Part shown: positions 35,061 to 46,699 of the stretch, piece by piece
Layout: each line of letters starts with the position of its first letter
Numbering within the stretch: position 1 is the first letter of the stretch
Source: Anthonomus grandis grandis
Lineage: Eukaryota; Arthropoda; Insecta; Coleoptera; Curculionidae
Direction: 5' to 3'
DNA length: 64,000 nt
Assembly: GCF_022605725.1 (NCBI RefSeq)
Contig: NC_065556.1
Span: forward strand, 5,890,001 to 5,954,000
The notes under the pieces: model-generated
The model's database searches: none
What the model saw: only the letters and a program-made list of their open reading frames with translations
What the model was told of the DNA's origin: nothing
Translations under genes and position numbers: made by a program

Positions 35061-35560
35061 TACAATACAAAAAAATTACCAAAACAAATTTTCAATACCA
35101 TACGTTTACTAAAAACTTGTATTGAAAATTAGTTTCGACTATTGCTTGTGGATTTTACAACAGGATGATTATTATTTATCCAATTATAAAATTTTATAAG
35201 TCTAACATAATAATATAAGGTTCATTAATTCCTAATACAATAAGCAAATCAATATTTACATTGCTGCAAAAGAAATATTAATATTATAATTGTGCGGGAT
35301 TAAATGGCCTGATTTTTAGCATCCTAACAATTAGGTAGGGACTGTTGAAGCCACGAAGTAAACTGTTTGTTTATTAATTTTTTTTATAATCATATATATA
35401 AGAATCTATTTACAAAATAAAGAGGCAGAAAGAGAGAAAGAACCGAAAGAGAGGTCGAAAGAGAAAAAGGCGTAAAGAAGAGATAAAAATGTAAATGCAC
35501 ATTTTTTCCAAATTTAATTTTTAGATAAGCGGACTGACTGTGGTCAATCACTATTTTATA
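35061..35560. other. No gene seen
   Basis: AT-rich; a purine-rich GAAAGAGA-type patch lies at 35420-35475. Confidence 0.35.
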
Positions 35561-35569
35561 CTTATTTAT

Positions 35570-36127
35570 CGGTTTGTCAGCATTGATTTAAGAATTTCCT
35601 TATGATATTTTGGAATGCCAACAAGATATATTTGTCTTAAGTTTACATGATGTGCTGAAGTTCTTACTTTAATTTTATTAAAAAGGTAGTAAGGGGTGCG
35701 ATTTTTTTTAATTTTATAATAAAAAAACTGAATGTAGCTCTCTACGTGTTGCCATATTTAACCATTTTACATCTTTAATAAATAATGCTGTTGGGTCTTC
35801 GCATATCAAAAATAAATCTTAGACAGGAGTTTTTAATAACTTGAATTCAACGTTTTCTTTCATGAAATTTAAGTGCGATAAGACTAAAGATTCGCATAAT
35901 GTTTTAATAATATATAATCCTCTTTTTAAGTGTAGATCATTAAGTATTTTTATACGTTGAATGTCACTGACAAAGACAACTGCTACGGATTTGGCTGGAT
36001 TAGGTTTAGGCTGCATATTCGTCGATTTTTCGTATAAATATTGTAAGTCACTATTTATTTTTAAATTGGCTTCCTTAGTACCAGGAACAATTGAGCTGTA
36101 AAGTAATTGGGTATTATTAGCATACAT
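35570..36127 (-). pseudogene. Jockey-type LINE RT fragment with YANN in place of YADD
   Basis: The minus strand starts in the palm at MYANNTQLLYSSIVPGTKEA, the YADD box with both Asp changed to Asn. It continues through INSDLQYLYEKS, NPAKSVAVVFVSD, a gap, and ETLCESLVLSHLNF-like sequence. After a stop, the tail KWLNMATRRELHSVFLL, VRTSAHHVNLRQIYLVGIP and similar pieces appear in shifted frames down to about 35570. The order and wording are those of Jockey RTs. The double D-to-N change is compatible with two G-to-A transitions. This is a dead fragment with no endonuclease or ORF1. Confidence 0.8.
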
Positions 36128-36369
36128 ATGGTGATCACAGTATTGAAGATATTTGAATCGTTTATTTCAGAAAGCCTATATCTCCAAAATCTTACATTTT
36201 AAGATAATATGAAAAAAATATTTTACGCCCTAAGAACTATTTTTTTCTTAATTTTTTAATTTTAATGTTAGTAGGAACCTATCGCTTAATGGTCCAAAAC
36301 TATAAAAGTAATTTGAATTTATTTTTTTGTTTGTGCAAGTACAGTTATAAACTTCACTTAAATAAAGTC

Positions 36370-38731
36370 ATAAAGTTCTAGGGCCTTATTCATCTTCACC
36401 TTCTGAGTCAATTACACATACAGCTTCTGTAGTCGGCCATCTAAGGATTTCTTCATAGAACTGTTTATATTCTTTGGTGTATTCCATAAGCGTTTGCACG
36501 TCATCAAGTTTTTTCTTATTTATTGAAACTTTACCCGCAAGTTAAGTCTTCTGAGTTAGCAGCTCTGGAGCGGAGTTAGCAACTCTGGAGCGGAGCTGAG
36601 AGCTGGGGTTAAACTCTTTATATGCCGATAACTTGAACTTCTTTGATCTTTAGGAATTCCCCTTCCAGAAGTTTCATCGGAGTTAGTTGTTTTTTTATAT
36701 GACTGTGGCCCTGAGTTTTTGAAACTAATAATTTCGTTAGTGCGGACCTCACGTATAGAAAATCGACCAATTTTGCTAGCTCTTACAATAAGATCTGCGT
36801 ACTCTTTAGGTGTATATATTCGGTCGGTTCTTCTTAAAGATGCTTTATTGATCCAAAGTCGCGGTCACATGGCAGAAATGAATGGCCGCGCACAGGGAAA
36901 TAATGACTGATTTTTTCAAATTGATGTCTGTCGCACAATTTCATCATATAATCCCATCAATCCCATAGTTGTCTGGTTTTTGTTTTGTCTTGCCGCTCCA
37001 TCACTAGATAGAAGAAGTTTGGTGACATTATTTGGTACTATAGTTTGTATGTAATGTAACAAAAATGAACACACTTTATTGGGGGATTTATTAGCCTCTC
37101 CTTCAAGGTACAGGTAAAGTTTTGCTTTAGTCGATTTTAAATCGTGTATACAAAAGACATTCACTCAAAGTTGCCGCATGTAAAAAACTTCTTGAACTGG
37201 TATCAGGGGTTAAGGTAGAGTCTGCATTAAGTCAAAACACAAATCCACTTCATTATCGTCCTGGTTCTCACTTGCCGTTTTTAGACTGATATAGAACTTT
37301 GTTTCCCTCTTGGTAATTATCAAGTCCGCTGCCACATTCCTTTCGGCAGTTTCACTTAAACCTATATGTTTTAATTTGGCACTTCCAACATTTTCTGCAT
37401 ACATCTTGCGGTCGACCAAATGAATAACCAAAATTTTTAAAGTAAATATAATAAAAACTCTATTTCAAAATATCTTTTAAGTGTGAGGGTTATCGCTTAT
37501 ACACATTTCATACATTTTCACAATGTTAGTCTAGCATCTAGGTATTTTTTCAAAGTTCCTCCATAATGAGTTTCCGTTACTTCAAATTTTAAAATATGCT
37601 CATAAACTTTAATGTAAATGTCTCCTGGAATAGCATTTCCACTGCGATTTTCACCTCGCATATCAGAAAGAGTTTTATTTTCAACTAAAAGATTGCAAAT
37701 GCGATGAACTCGGTCAGCAATAACTCGATGAACCTTTAAAAAATCACTTTTACATACACGTTTAAGTTCGCCATTGATTCTAAGGTAATAAATAGCAGTC
37801 GGAGTGACTTTTTTTTGAATGTTGGTTCACTCTTAATTACATGTGAAAGATACTCTTCTACCATATTTTGATCATCTTGTTTTATGGAGAGATTGCCTTT
37901 TCCTGGACGCCTTCGCTTAATTTTTATTACTTTATGCCAACGGATAAATAGAAAATTGAAAAGGTTGTGTACTGTATCTGAAAATTGTACGTAATTGCTA
38001 CCGCAAGTAAGAAAATTGTTAAAAAACGAATGTACCACACTACTTAAATGGGCACTTACCCAATAAGACAGTTGTGGTCTTCTTAGCGGAGATCCCTTTA
38101 GGTTCAATTCAGGCTCACCACCATCATACAATGGTTTTTAAACCAAAAATTAATTAAATTGTTTGAACGATTGTAACAATTCACTTAGTACCGACACCAA
38201 AAATTTACTTGTTTTCACCGTCGTTGCTCTTGTATAAGTGCCTCGACTTGGACATCGTGCCCAGATAATGGGAGAAAAATGTGGTACATATTCCGCGCGA
38301 AATGGAGTAAAGTTTGAAATTAATGATGCATTAACACTTCAATCCAACCTTGAATATGCGTATCTTGGGTATTTTTATTTTCCATTGAATAGAAGTATTT
38401 CCAGATTTGGTGATTTGGTGTATGATCTCCTTGTTTCAAAGTAAGTAATATTTACTCGAGCAGTTACATTTCATAGTACTGGGAATAGATTTTTTGGGAC
38501 CTGCTTTCCTGTATATATTACGTAGCTTTTGCCTTTTTCACGTGCTTTAGGTATAATATTCCGTTGGTAAGTATTTTCATGTGAAATACCTCTCCTTCTT
38601 TTTGTAACAAGTTCCTCGTCCGAACTGCTCGACACTATATTTCCATTAATAACAAATACTTGAATACCAAAAAAACAACAAAAACTTCTAAATACTACCA
38701 AATTATACACAGTTTTACTATAAACTGGCAA
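36370..38731 (-). pseudogene. Relic of a multicopy insect gene, DUF7869-like
   Basis: Minus-strand pieces, in order: an N-terminal basic part GKSYVIYTGKQVPKNLF with a CxC pair (38731-38440); FWKYFYSMENKNTQDTHIQG (about 38400); a segment with PTAIYYLRINGELKRVCKSD, VHRICNLLVENKTLSDMRGE and ILKFEVTETHYGG (37800-37560); LMQTLPLTP (about 37215); VNVFCIHDLKSTKAKLYLYL and LLLSSDGAARQNKNQTTMG (37164-36916); and RGHSFLPCDRDFGSI-like and RIYTPKEYADLIVRASKIG text below 36900. I know this order from a large family of uncharacterised arthropod proteins, which I believe carries the DUF7869 domain; the link is from memory. SDGAARQN and GHSFLP...DFG look like active-site-style motifs of a nuclease or transposase-like fold. 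Several frameshifts; inactive. Confidence 0.6.
38205..38280. repeat. Copy 1 of a short repeat shared with 39262-39350
   Basis: The tract from TTTACTTGTTTTCACCGTCG through GTGCCTCGACTTGGACATCG to CCCAGATAATGG recurs almost unchanged at 39271-39350. It probably derives from the BEL/Pao element nearby. Confidence 0.75.
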
Positions 38732-38837
38732 AATAATAACGCCTAGGTACGTGTATTCCTCAAGGGTGCCAGAAGCATAAATCTGATTTTACCTTAGAAA
38801 CCCCATATGTGGTGCTACTTAGACGGGTTCTGCACTA

Positions 38838-39016
38838 AACGAAGATTTTAGGATGATGCTCATGTATTTAGCGCGGCTACTTAGAGGGTTTCTGCACTAA
38901 ATGATGTATTTACCTATAGACGTTATATTTTTGAGATTACCTCATTTTGATATTTTCTATTAATAGGGGGTTTCTGAAATAAACGATATATTTGTAGATA
39001 TAGCAAGTGTAACTAA
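38838..39016 (-). repeat. Direct repeat flanking the BEL/Pao fragment (LTR-like), copy 1
   Basis: About 180 bp, from GAAGATTTTAGG to AGCAAGTGTAA, repeated in the same orientation at 39347-39527 with about a dozen differences. The two repeats flank the BEL/Pao C-terminal coding fragment, as LTRs or LTR pieces would. Confidence 0.75.
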
Positions 39017-39109
39017 AGCTAGAATCTATGATAACATAACATAAAATAAACGAAAACATGGATTCTTAAATTTACATAATTTAAGCACTTTAACGTTTAT
39101 GAGTCTTCC

Positions 39110-39275
39110 ACTGGTAGAACACAAATCTTCGATAAGGATCTTCTTGACGTTGTCCCATTAGCCAGGCGAACTGAAACAACCCTCACGACGTTGTCCGCTC
39201 CTGGGTGCAACTCTACAATCCGCGCCATAGGCCAGCGCAAGAGTGGCATATTGTCCTCCACCAAAACCACAAAAA
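39110..39275 (-). pseudogene. BEL/Pao Pol, C-terminal DUF5641 fragment
   Basis: The minus strand is open for about 55 codons: VVLVEDNMPLLRWPMARIVE, LHPGADNVVRVVSVRLANG and SLSKICVLPVED before a stop. This is the highly characteristic last domain of BEL/Pao integrase polyproteins (L-P-x-x-x-W-P-x-G-R-I-x-E-x-x-P-G-x-D-x-x-x-R-V-V ... K-L-x-x-L-P). Nothing else of gag or pol is present. The fragment sits between two 180-bp direct repeats (38838-39016, 39347-39527), so the element seems to have collapsed by internal deletion while keeping only its 3' coding tip. The upstream sequence (39280-39350) is a repeat also found at 38205. Confidence 0.85.
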
Positions 39276-39346
39276 TTTACTTGTTTTCACCGTCGTTGCT
39301 CTTGTATGTACAAGTGCCTCGACTTGGACATCATGCCCAGATAATG

Positions 39347-39527
39347 GAAGAAGATTTTAGGGTGATGCTCATGTGTTTATAGCGCGGCTACTTAGAGTGT
39401 TTCTGCACTAAATGATGTATTTACCTATAGACGTTATATTTTTGAGATTACCTCTATTTTGATATTTTCTATTGCTAGGGGGTTTCTGAAATAATCGATA
39501 CATTTGTAGATATAGCAAGTGTAAATA
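39347..39527 (-). repeat. Direct repeat flanking the BEL/Pao fragment (LTR-like), copy 2
   Basis: See 38838-39016. The shared core includes TTTCTGCACTAAATGATG and TACCTATAGACGTTATATTT. Confidence 0.75.
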
Positions 39528-39599
39528 AAATATAAGAGAGGGCTCAGAATGCTTTCTTAAGGAACACCAGCTGTTATTTTTGCACTTGTTGAAACAGAG

Positions 39600-40945
39600 T
39601 CACCGATGCAAACCCTTTGAAACCTATCTGTTAAATATCATTTAATTACCCTTAATGCCATGTCACACAGCCCAAAATACTGCAAAGAAATTAAAACTGC
39701 TCTATATGACCACCACCAATATTATATACATTAATGAAATTTATATAATCTTGTTCAATTTTTTTGTATAGTATTAATTATGATTTGGTTAATATCATTT
39801 ATCACGGTAATAATTTTTCTGTGCAGTTGCGATTTTTCAGCTTTCTGCTCGTAAACTTTATTTAGTAGGTAACCCCACAGAAACAATCAAGTAGTATCAG
39901 GTCTGGACTGTTTGCTGGCCAACCAATTGGCCCAGCTTATCCGATACACAGATTATATTTCTCATTTAAAAATCCTAAAACAGGTAACACTGTTATGCGT
40001 TGCCTTACGGTTATATCTTTCATTTTCGTTTCAATTTGATATGTAAGCATCTCTGGCTATTTTTGTCCTGACAAGTTTCAAAGATATGCCTATGCCTTCA
40101 TTATCTAAAATTCCATAACATTCATGTGAAGATTGCTTTTTTTAATTCTAATTTCTCTTATTATTTGAGGGTTGATCAAAAAAGAACATTTTGCCGATTG
40201 TAAATATCTGTGTTGTAAAGGTGCATTCATCGATCCATAATTTTTTTTTAAAAGCTATCGTCTCCTTTAAGTACCAGCATCTCTTGACAAAATGCCATCC
40301 TATTATTTTTTTGATTTGATTTTTTTATACCTAAATTTTGAGCATTTAATATTTTATAAGCCCAATACTTATACTTTTTAAAGTAACCGATCAAAGTAAC
40401 TTTTGGCATCTTCTATGGAATAATTTGTGTATTCTAAAAAGAAATTATATATTTTTGATAGGTAAAATAAGATAGACAAAGGCCGCATATGAGCGTAGAT
40501 TTAAAATTGTTTAAAACTAGTAAAAATTACCTACCCTTTCTAGACCAATTATCAAAAATAATTAAACAAGTAATAAAATTTCACCAAGATTTTTAGTATT
40601 TAATTTTTTTGAATTTTCAAGCTCTATATTTTCAAAACGGTTTAATTAGACTTAGTTAAGCCATATATATATATACAAAATTATAAAATTTGGCACGTTT
40701 TAACTATAAAGTTCATACGAAATGTTCCGTGAGAAAAAAATTTACCTTCTGTCAAAATTTGATACTTTTTAAAAAAAATTACATTGGTTTCAAAAATTCA
40801 AAGTAAAATCCCTAAGTTTTGTATATTTATTTATTTTTCAACTTTTCGCCTAACCTACGTTAGATGAAAGGAAGGATCAATATACGGGAAAAGACCTTGT
40901 ACCATACTTGCCTGGAGTTTGTTGCGCTCCTTCCAACTCACCCTG
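39600..40945 (-). pseudogene. Mariner relic with decayed transposase
   Basis: The outer (5') end is CTCACCCTGTATATA at 40932-40946, i.e. an inward CAGGGTGAG end with TA outside. Along the minus strand come RMAFCQEML, KIMDRCIYTT-type sequence at the first catalytic Asp (WIDECTFTT, about 40210), and much later GPIGWPANSPDLILLDCF (39890-39960) with the third catalytic Asp. The middle with the second Asp is unreadable. The left terminal repeat was not found. The length, about 1.3 kb, is normal for a mariner. An old, dead copy. Confidence 0.65.
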
Positions 40946-41292
40946 TATATATTTTTTAACTTGTAATTTGTTATTGCAAGTAAATACATTGATTTCTGCT
41001 ACCTGAGTTGGCCAGATTTAAATACAATGTTTCCGAGTTACAGATGTAACCACCCCTATAAAATTTTTATTTTTTGACCGATTTTATTAATTGGTTTTTT
41101 TATCAAAAATGCTTTAAAAAACTATTATAATATATTATTCAGTAATATTCATAGTATCCTACGAACAATGGTATAAGCTTATTTCCTAAAAAGGCTTGCT
41201 ATTAGGCATTTTAATTAACAAAATGAAGTACAGATTCTTATTTCAATTTTTACAATTACAATATACAATATAACAATAAGTTATATTATATA

Positions 41293-42997
41293 CAGTGAAA
41301 ACGCGCAAGGTGGAATAAACTAATTTAAAACACAGGAGTATATTCGAAAAAAAAAGCGCTCGGACACGTTAATTTTAATTTTTTTTATTTTTTTGATGAT
41401 GAGTTTATGTATCCAGCGTGAAGCAAAAATGAGCTACGACTATCAACTTAATTTTTTGAAATAGATACAACCATTTTTTATTTTATTTTTTAATTCTGTA
41501 TTAAATTTTAAGTATATTTTGTATACCATGTCCTATACCTAACCTCAATATTGTTTTGCTTTTTAGCCGTATTTATTGTATTTCGGCACTAATTCTATTT
41601 TTTAATTCTTCTAAACTTTCAGGTTTATCAAAATAAACTTTAGATTTTAGATAACCCCATAGATATAAATCCAATGAGGTTAAATCTGGCGACCTTCCTG
41701 GCCATTCAATAAAATCCCCCCTTCTAATCCATCTATTTGGGAAAATGTTGGTAAGGTAATCTCGTTCTGTTCGCGAATAGTGTGGGGGTACGCCATCCTG
41801 TTGGAACCATATCGAATCGGCCGGTGTAAATAAGTTTTCACCATTTGGATAAAGTGCAATTAAATTAGGTACTATCTGATTTTGAAGCAACTCTAAATAT
41901 TTTTGAAAGGTAAGCGCGCCCTCGATAAAATAGGAACCCACAATCGACATGCCCAAAATTTCTGTTCAAGCGTTTAACTTCTTAAGAAATTTTGTGTGAC
42001 TTTTCATACTAGTGTGGATTTCCTGCTGCCTAATAATAGAAATTTTGCCTATTTACAGAACCATTAAAAAAAACGCGCCTCGTCGGAAAAACCAATCTTA
42101 CTTAAAAATTGTGGGTTTACATTATATTTATTCATCATTATTTCGCAAAACTCCATTCTCCGGATGTGATCATTTTCAACAAGCTCCTGAATTACATGAA
42201 TTTTATATGGATGCCATTTATTCCTGTGCAAATATTTTAGAACACATGATTTACTAACCGACTGATTTGCTGCAACTTGTCGAGTGGATTTATGTAAATT
42301 TTCTCGTAAATCGAGCAAAATATCTACTTGTCTGTTTTCTGAAATCGGGGGACGGTGCAGATCATATTTGTCTCTAACATGACCAAAATCTCTACACTTT
42401 TTTTCAATTTTGCTTACTACCGAACGTGTAATAGGCCTCTCCGGGTACTTATTGTTAAATAGATCGCAAACTTCGGCCTGTGTTCGAGTCTTGTTGCGAT
42501 ATCCTAACATCATAAAAATTTAAATTATTTGTTTTTTAGTTAAACGCGGCATACTTTTAAACTTTGCAACTGCACTTAACACTTACTGACATTTACGTAG
42601 AGTAATACATACTGTTTCCAAATTAAATTGGATTAAATGGTGACAAGGTGTCAACAATCAAATATACCTGTTAAAAAACTATGAAAAAACGTGTTTGAAT
42701 ATGCCTAAAGGACCCAAACAGTTGCAAATTTATTATTAATGTTAGTAATAGGTATAAAACAGGATATACAGAATATACTTAAAATTCTATGCAGAATTCA
42801 AAAATGGAATAAAAAATAGGTGTATCCATTTAAAAAATTGAAGTTGATGGTTGCTTATTTTTGGTTCACCCTGTATACATGAGTTTATCATCAAAAAAAT
42901 CGCGACAAATAATAAAAATCGACGTGTCCAAGCGTTTTTTTTTCGAATACACTTCTGTATTTTAAATGAATTTGTTCCAACTTGCGCATCCTTACTG
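41293..42997 (-). mobile_element. Complete DD41D mariner element, copy M2
   Basis: The element is 1,705 bp, with CAGTGAAAACGCGCAAG at the left, the inverse of CAGTAAGGATGCGCAAG at the right, and TA duplications at 41291-41292 and 42998-42999. Long inverted repeats of about 255 bp show the same two-tier design as M1: an inner end at 41414 (CAGCGTGAAGC, worn) and its partner ending at 42873 (inverse of CAGGGTGAACC), each with TA nearby. The outer segment carries the GCGCTCGGACACGT-type block shared with M1 and M3. The left and right arms differ by about 15 to 20 percent, suggesting long residence. Confidence 0.9.
41573..42552 (-). pseudogene. DD41D mariner transposase pseudogene (M2)
   Basis: The start codon at 42552 opens MPRLTKKQII and then a TAA, after which MMLGYRNKTRTQAEVCDLF continues in the same frame. 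A DUF4817-type helix-turn-helix (RPITRSVVSKIEKK) and a second helical region (QVAANQSVSKSCVLKYL) follow. The core has RMEFCEIMM, IGFSDEARFF (first Asp), a short stretch with stops (VNRQNFYY and beyond), FQQDGVPPHYS (second Asp) and WPGRSPDLTSLDLYLWGYL (third Asp). I count 41 residues between second and third Asp. The protein ends early at ISAEIQ, close to the inner terminal repeat, so about 60 C-terminal residues are missing. All three catalytic Asp survive, but the frame has several stops. Confidence 0.9.
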
Positions 42998-42999
42998 TA

Positions 43000-44305
43000 T
43001 AATAAGTCAGATACTATCAGTACAGAAGTTATTTACGTAGAATATCCCGACAAAAAATTTTACGAGACGGGCAGCAGAAGAAATAACACTCGTCCCTGTT
43101 AAAGCGTATTTCTGATTTTTGGCTTCTTCAGGGAAGGGCATCCAGAAAATCGAAGCAAAAAGAGAGGACACCTCTAGAAAGTCAGTGTAAAGCGCTTATT
43201 AGAGCTGTAGAAAGTCTTGCCATATAGACTAACTACTCCTTTTCAAATAAAGTTCGTGACGATCGTGAAACTTAAAGACTAGGGAAAAGTGGAAACAAGA
43301 GCTGGCAGGGATCTTATTTGGGTGCCTGAGCAATTTTTTACAGGACCTTGAAGTCTTTAATTATTAAACAAACTTTTTGCGTTTTAATTCTTTAAATTAT
43401 TTTTTTTTAATATTAATACCATCACATATTTTTTTAACTTTTCTGCCAATAACACATATTATTAGTAGCTCTAGTAGAATTATTCATATAACATATTAAA
43501 TTTTAAAATGGATAAAATCTAATATTGATAAAAGAAAGTCTTAAAATGAGACAGTTGCTAATAGTGCTGGTAAGAGAAACTAAAGTTAAAAAAGGACAAA
43601 AGGTAGAGTTGATTTCTGATCTAGAAATTTATAAAGCCATGGATACCAAATAGATACCTGCTAGATAAATTGAAAATTATTAGAAGTGCTTATATGAACA
43701 GCAAAAAAGCAAAGTTTGGAAGTCGTAAGGCCTCAGAAAAATTTAATATCAATACTAAAAATTATGAACACACTCATTTGTATATCTCTCTACTTTCATG
43801 ATTTTTATACTACTGCTATTTAGGTCTGGCCGCTATTTAGAATAAGATATCAAAAAACATTTTTATTCGAGATCAGATAAACAAGCAATATATTAACATT
43901 TCAAGTGTAAGTTTTCACTTTAATCTTAGATTTAAATTCACTAAATAAAATGTTTCAAAAAACCTTCTTAAATTTCCTAGGGTAAGTCACTACAAACCAA
44001 ATAAAATCAACCCACCATTTGGTATTAGGTCCAAGTTACTCCTTCCAGTGTAAACTAAGCTATTACAAAAACACTTAAGGAACTAATAAGTATGCTTCTT
44101 TTATATGGTAATAAAGTTTTTTTCTCAATGAAGGTAGTATATCATATAATTTTATTTTCCATATTTTGCCAAAGGAAAAAATCATGTGGCATCTAGTGAT
44201 CTTAATAAAATCACTTACCCGATGAGAAGGCTATTTAAGACAAAATTCCCATTGGTGTCATATCCCGCTTATTAAAACTTAAGATTATTTTGCCATTTAA
44301 ATATT

Positions 44306-44307
<2 letters not shown>
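43000..44307. other. No gene seen
   Basis: Non-coding, AT-rich. The patch 43110-43350 is less AT-rich but no frame resembles a known protein. Confidence 0.4.

Positions 44308-44374
<67 letters not shown>
44308..44374. repeat. (TAA)n microsatellite at the 5' junction of LINE copy D
   Basis: About 22 units, followed within 20 bp by the 5'-truncated LINE copy. Confidence 0.96.
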
Positions 44375-44375
<1 letters not shown>

Positions 44376-45444
44376 TTAATATTAAAGCAGTTAATATCGA
44401 CGGGTGGCAGATGACTAACTGATATTTCTTTCTCTTCAAAAACCAAGTAGCAGATCTTCAGAAATACTTCCTCACTATGAGGGAAACCTCTTCTCTTCAT
44501 AGCGGATAATGGATAAACACCCTTGAATCTCCGTGCAGGTATAGCAGAACACATTACTGTAACAAGATCAGAGCACACAGCCATTAAATTTAACAAATGG
44601 AAGCAGAAGGCAATACACGGAAAGCATCCTCACGAACTTAATGCCGAACATGTCGATTATGAAACGTCGAACCACTGGTTGACTCGTGGAGATCTATTTC
44701 CTGAAACTGAAGGCTTTATGATAGCTATACAAAACCAAGTGATTGCTACAAGAAATTACCTTAAGTACATTACTATAGATGAGAAAGTAATCGACGATCG
44801 ATGTAGAAAATGCCTGCGCGTACCGGAGACAATTCAACATATAACATCAGGATGCACATCTCTATCAGCTGCCAAATATCTGCACCGACATAACTGTGGC
44901 AAAAATTATTCATCAAGAACTGGCGGAACTTTATCATCTAATTGGCTAAACTGGCCCCTATGACCAGTACAAACCAGACACTGTACTTGAAAATGACGAC
45001 TTTTGCCTCTACTGGGACAGAACTGTTTTGACCTATAGGACGCTGACTTCAAACAGACCAGATATAATCTTAATAAACAAAGCTCAAAAGAAAATCTTTC
45101 TAATTGATATAGCAGTGCCAAATACCAATAATGTCCTAGAAACGACATACACTAAACTTGCTAAATACGCAGATCTAGCTCACGAGATAAAACAACAATG
45201 GAGGCAAGATAATGTATATATACTCCCTCTAGTTATTTCGTCCACTGGAATTGTTCCTTTAACACTGTCCAAAAACCTTAACGCATTAAGTCTTTCCTCC
45301 TAGACGATTGTCACTATACAGAAATCTGCAATACTGAATACATGCAACATTGTACGAAAGTTCCTAAATCTACCATAGCAAAATTAATCTTGCCTTCAGG
45401 CTGATGAAATTGACAACACTAATATCAGTGAGCTAAAACAGAAA
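44375..45444 (+). pseudogene. R4/Dong-like LINE, C-terminal region (copy D)
   Basis: This copy is closely related to copy B and covers only the end of the ORF. In a 146-codon open stretch (44523-44963) it has ITVTRSEHTAIKFNKWKQKA and the zinc finger CRKCLRVPETIQHITSGC, a complete CX2C-X8-H-X4-C. After a frameshift come FCLYWDRTVLTYRTLTSNRP, the PD-(12)-D endonuclease core ending IDIAVPNTNN (the D position reads Asp), KYADLAHEIKQQW and LPLVISSTGIVPLTL, then a stop near 45303. The 3' UTR matches that of copy B nearly base for base up to the TAA tract. It retains 84 bp lost from copy B. It is 5'-truncated at the TAA tract. Confidence 0.87.
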
Positions 45445-45486
<42 letters not shown>

Positions 45487-45501
45487 ACAAATAATAATAA
45501 T
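45445..45501. repeat. (TAA)n turning into (TTA)n at the 3' end of LINE copy D
   Basis: A short AAT run switches to ATT units and later back to AAT. The switch in strand sense creates a small palindromic microsatellite. Confidence 0.9.
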
Positions 45502-46490
45502 CGTCTTTTATTTAAAAAAAAATTGACAAATATTATAAATGAAAAAGAAAAAAAAGTCTAGCCTACTCAAATTTCCATAAAAAAAAGTATTTTTAAGTTA
45601 ATTTTTTAAAATGCTTTAGAAAATATTAACTTTTCAAGGCTATCACCTTTTAAATTATAGTCGTCACTTTTTTGTTTGTTTTCACAGCTATCCACTGCAA
45701 AAAATAATAGGGTGGTAAAAAGAATAAACATCGTTTTTTAATCGATGTTGCTCAAATTTTAAAGACATTTTCATAAAAAATATATAATAATGAAATTTTA
45801 TATCCCCTTTTTCTTCCCAAAATTTAAAACAAATCTTTTTTTTAAACACTCTAGGATTTTAAGCTAAGTCGCTCTCAAAAACCCTGGTAAATTTAATCCA
45901 CAAATTTAATCTAAGCTGTACAAAAATATTCTGAATGCACAACCTGAGCATGAGAGCATTAGTTAATCTTTTAACGCTTCTCAGGGTTTTTTTGTATTGC
46001 GAGAAAAATAACTCTACATAAAGGGTTAATAGTGACGTAAAAATCTTTTTCCTTACGCACGTAATATGTAGACATTACTTAAGTAGCTATTTAGGTAATC
46101 CTTAATCTTACAATAAAAATTATGGGAATATATTGGTACAAATTTTGTATTTTTTCTAAGCAAGGATTTATGAATTTACTTTTTTAATGTTCGGATACTA
46201 AACCTGGCATTTAATTTATAACTTGTTTAACGAAATTATCAGAGATAAAATTAAATTTAATTTAGTTGTACAATAAAAATTATGAACGGTCATACCCAAC
46301 AGCGTTAAACTACATGCTTTTGTTAAATTTGCTTTGATCGTGTGTTAATTAGAATTATTGTTTGGCCGTTTCCCTGGCCTAAAGTTCCGAGATTAAATCT
46401 GTGCAGTATTAAATTAATTTTTTTCTAATGTAAGTTTTTGAAAGGATTTATAATACCTAATTTTTTTAAATTAAAATGTATAATTTACAA
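45502..46490. other. No gene; small higher-complexity block near 46330-46410
   Basis: AT-rich with no coding resemblance. The 80-bp block near 46330-46410 (with GTTAATTAGAATTATTG and GGCCGTTTCCCTGGCC words) could be regulatory DNA. Confidence 0.3.
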
Positions 46491-46493
46491 GAT

Positions 46494-46620
46494 GGTTTTA
46501 CCACAAAACAAAACTTTTATTTTACTCTTTGTTCAAAAAAAACTCTTTATTTTACTCTTACAGTACAAAAGAGTTACTCTATAAAAGTGTAAAATAAGAG
46601 TGTTGTTTAGTGGTAAAACT
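46494..46620. mobile_element. Foldback/MITE of about 127 bp
   Basis: Arms of about 37 bp, GGTTTTACCACAAAACAA... and its inverse ending TTGTTTAGTGGTAAAAC, pair with about four mismatches. The loop contains a further copy of the CTTTATTTTACTCTT word. It has no coding content. TSD is not clear. Confidence 0.55.
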
Positions 46621-46699
46621 GTTTTATAATTTGAGTGTTACTTTAAAGGCTTCAACATTAGGACTATTAAAATGTTTCAAATAATTATTTAATTACATA

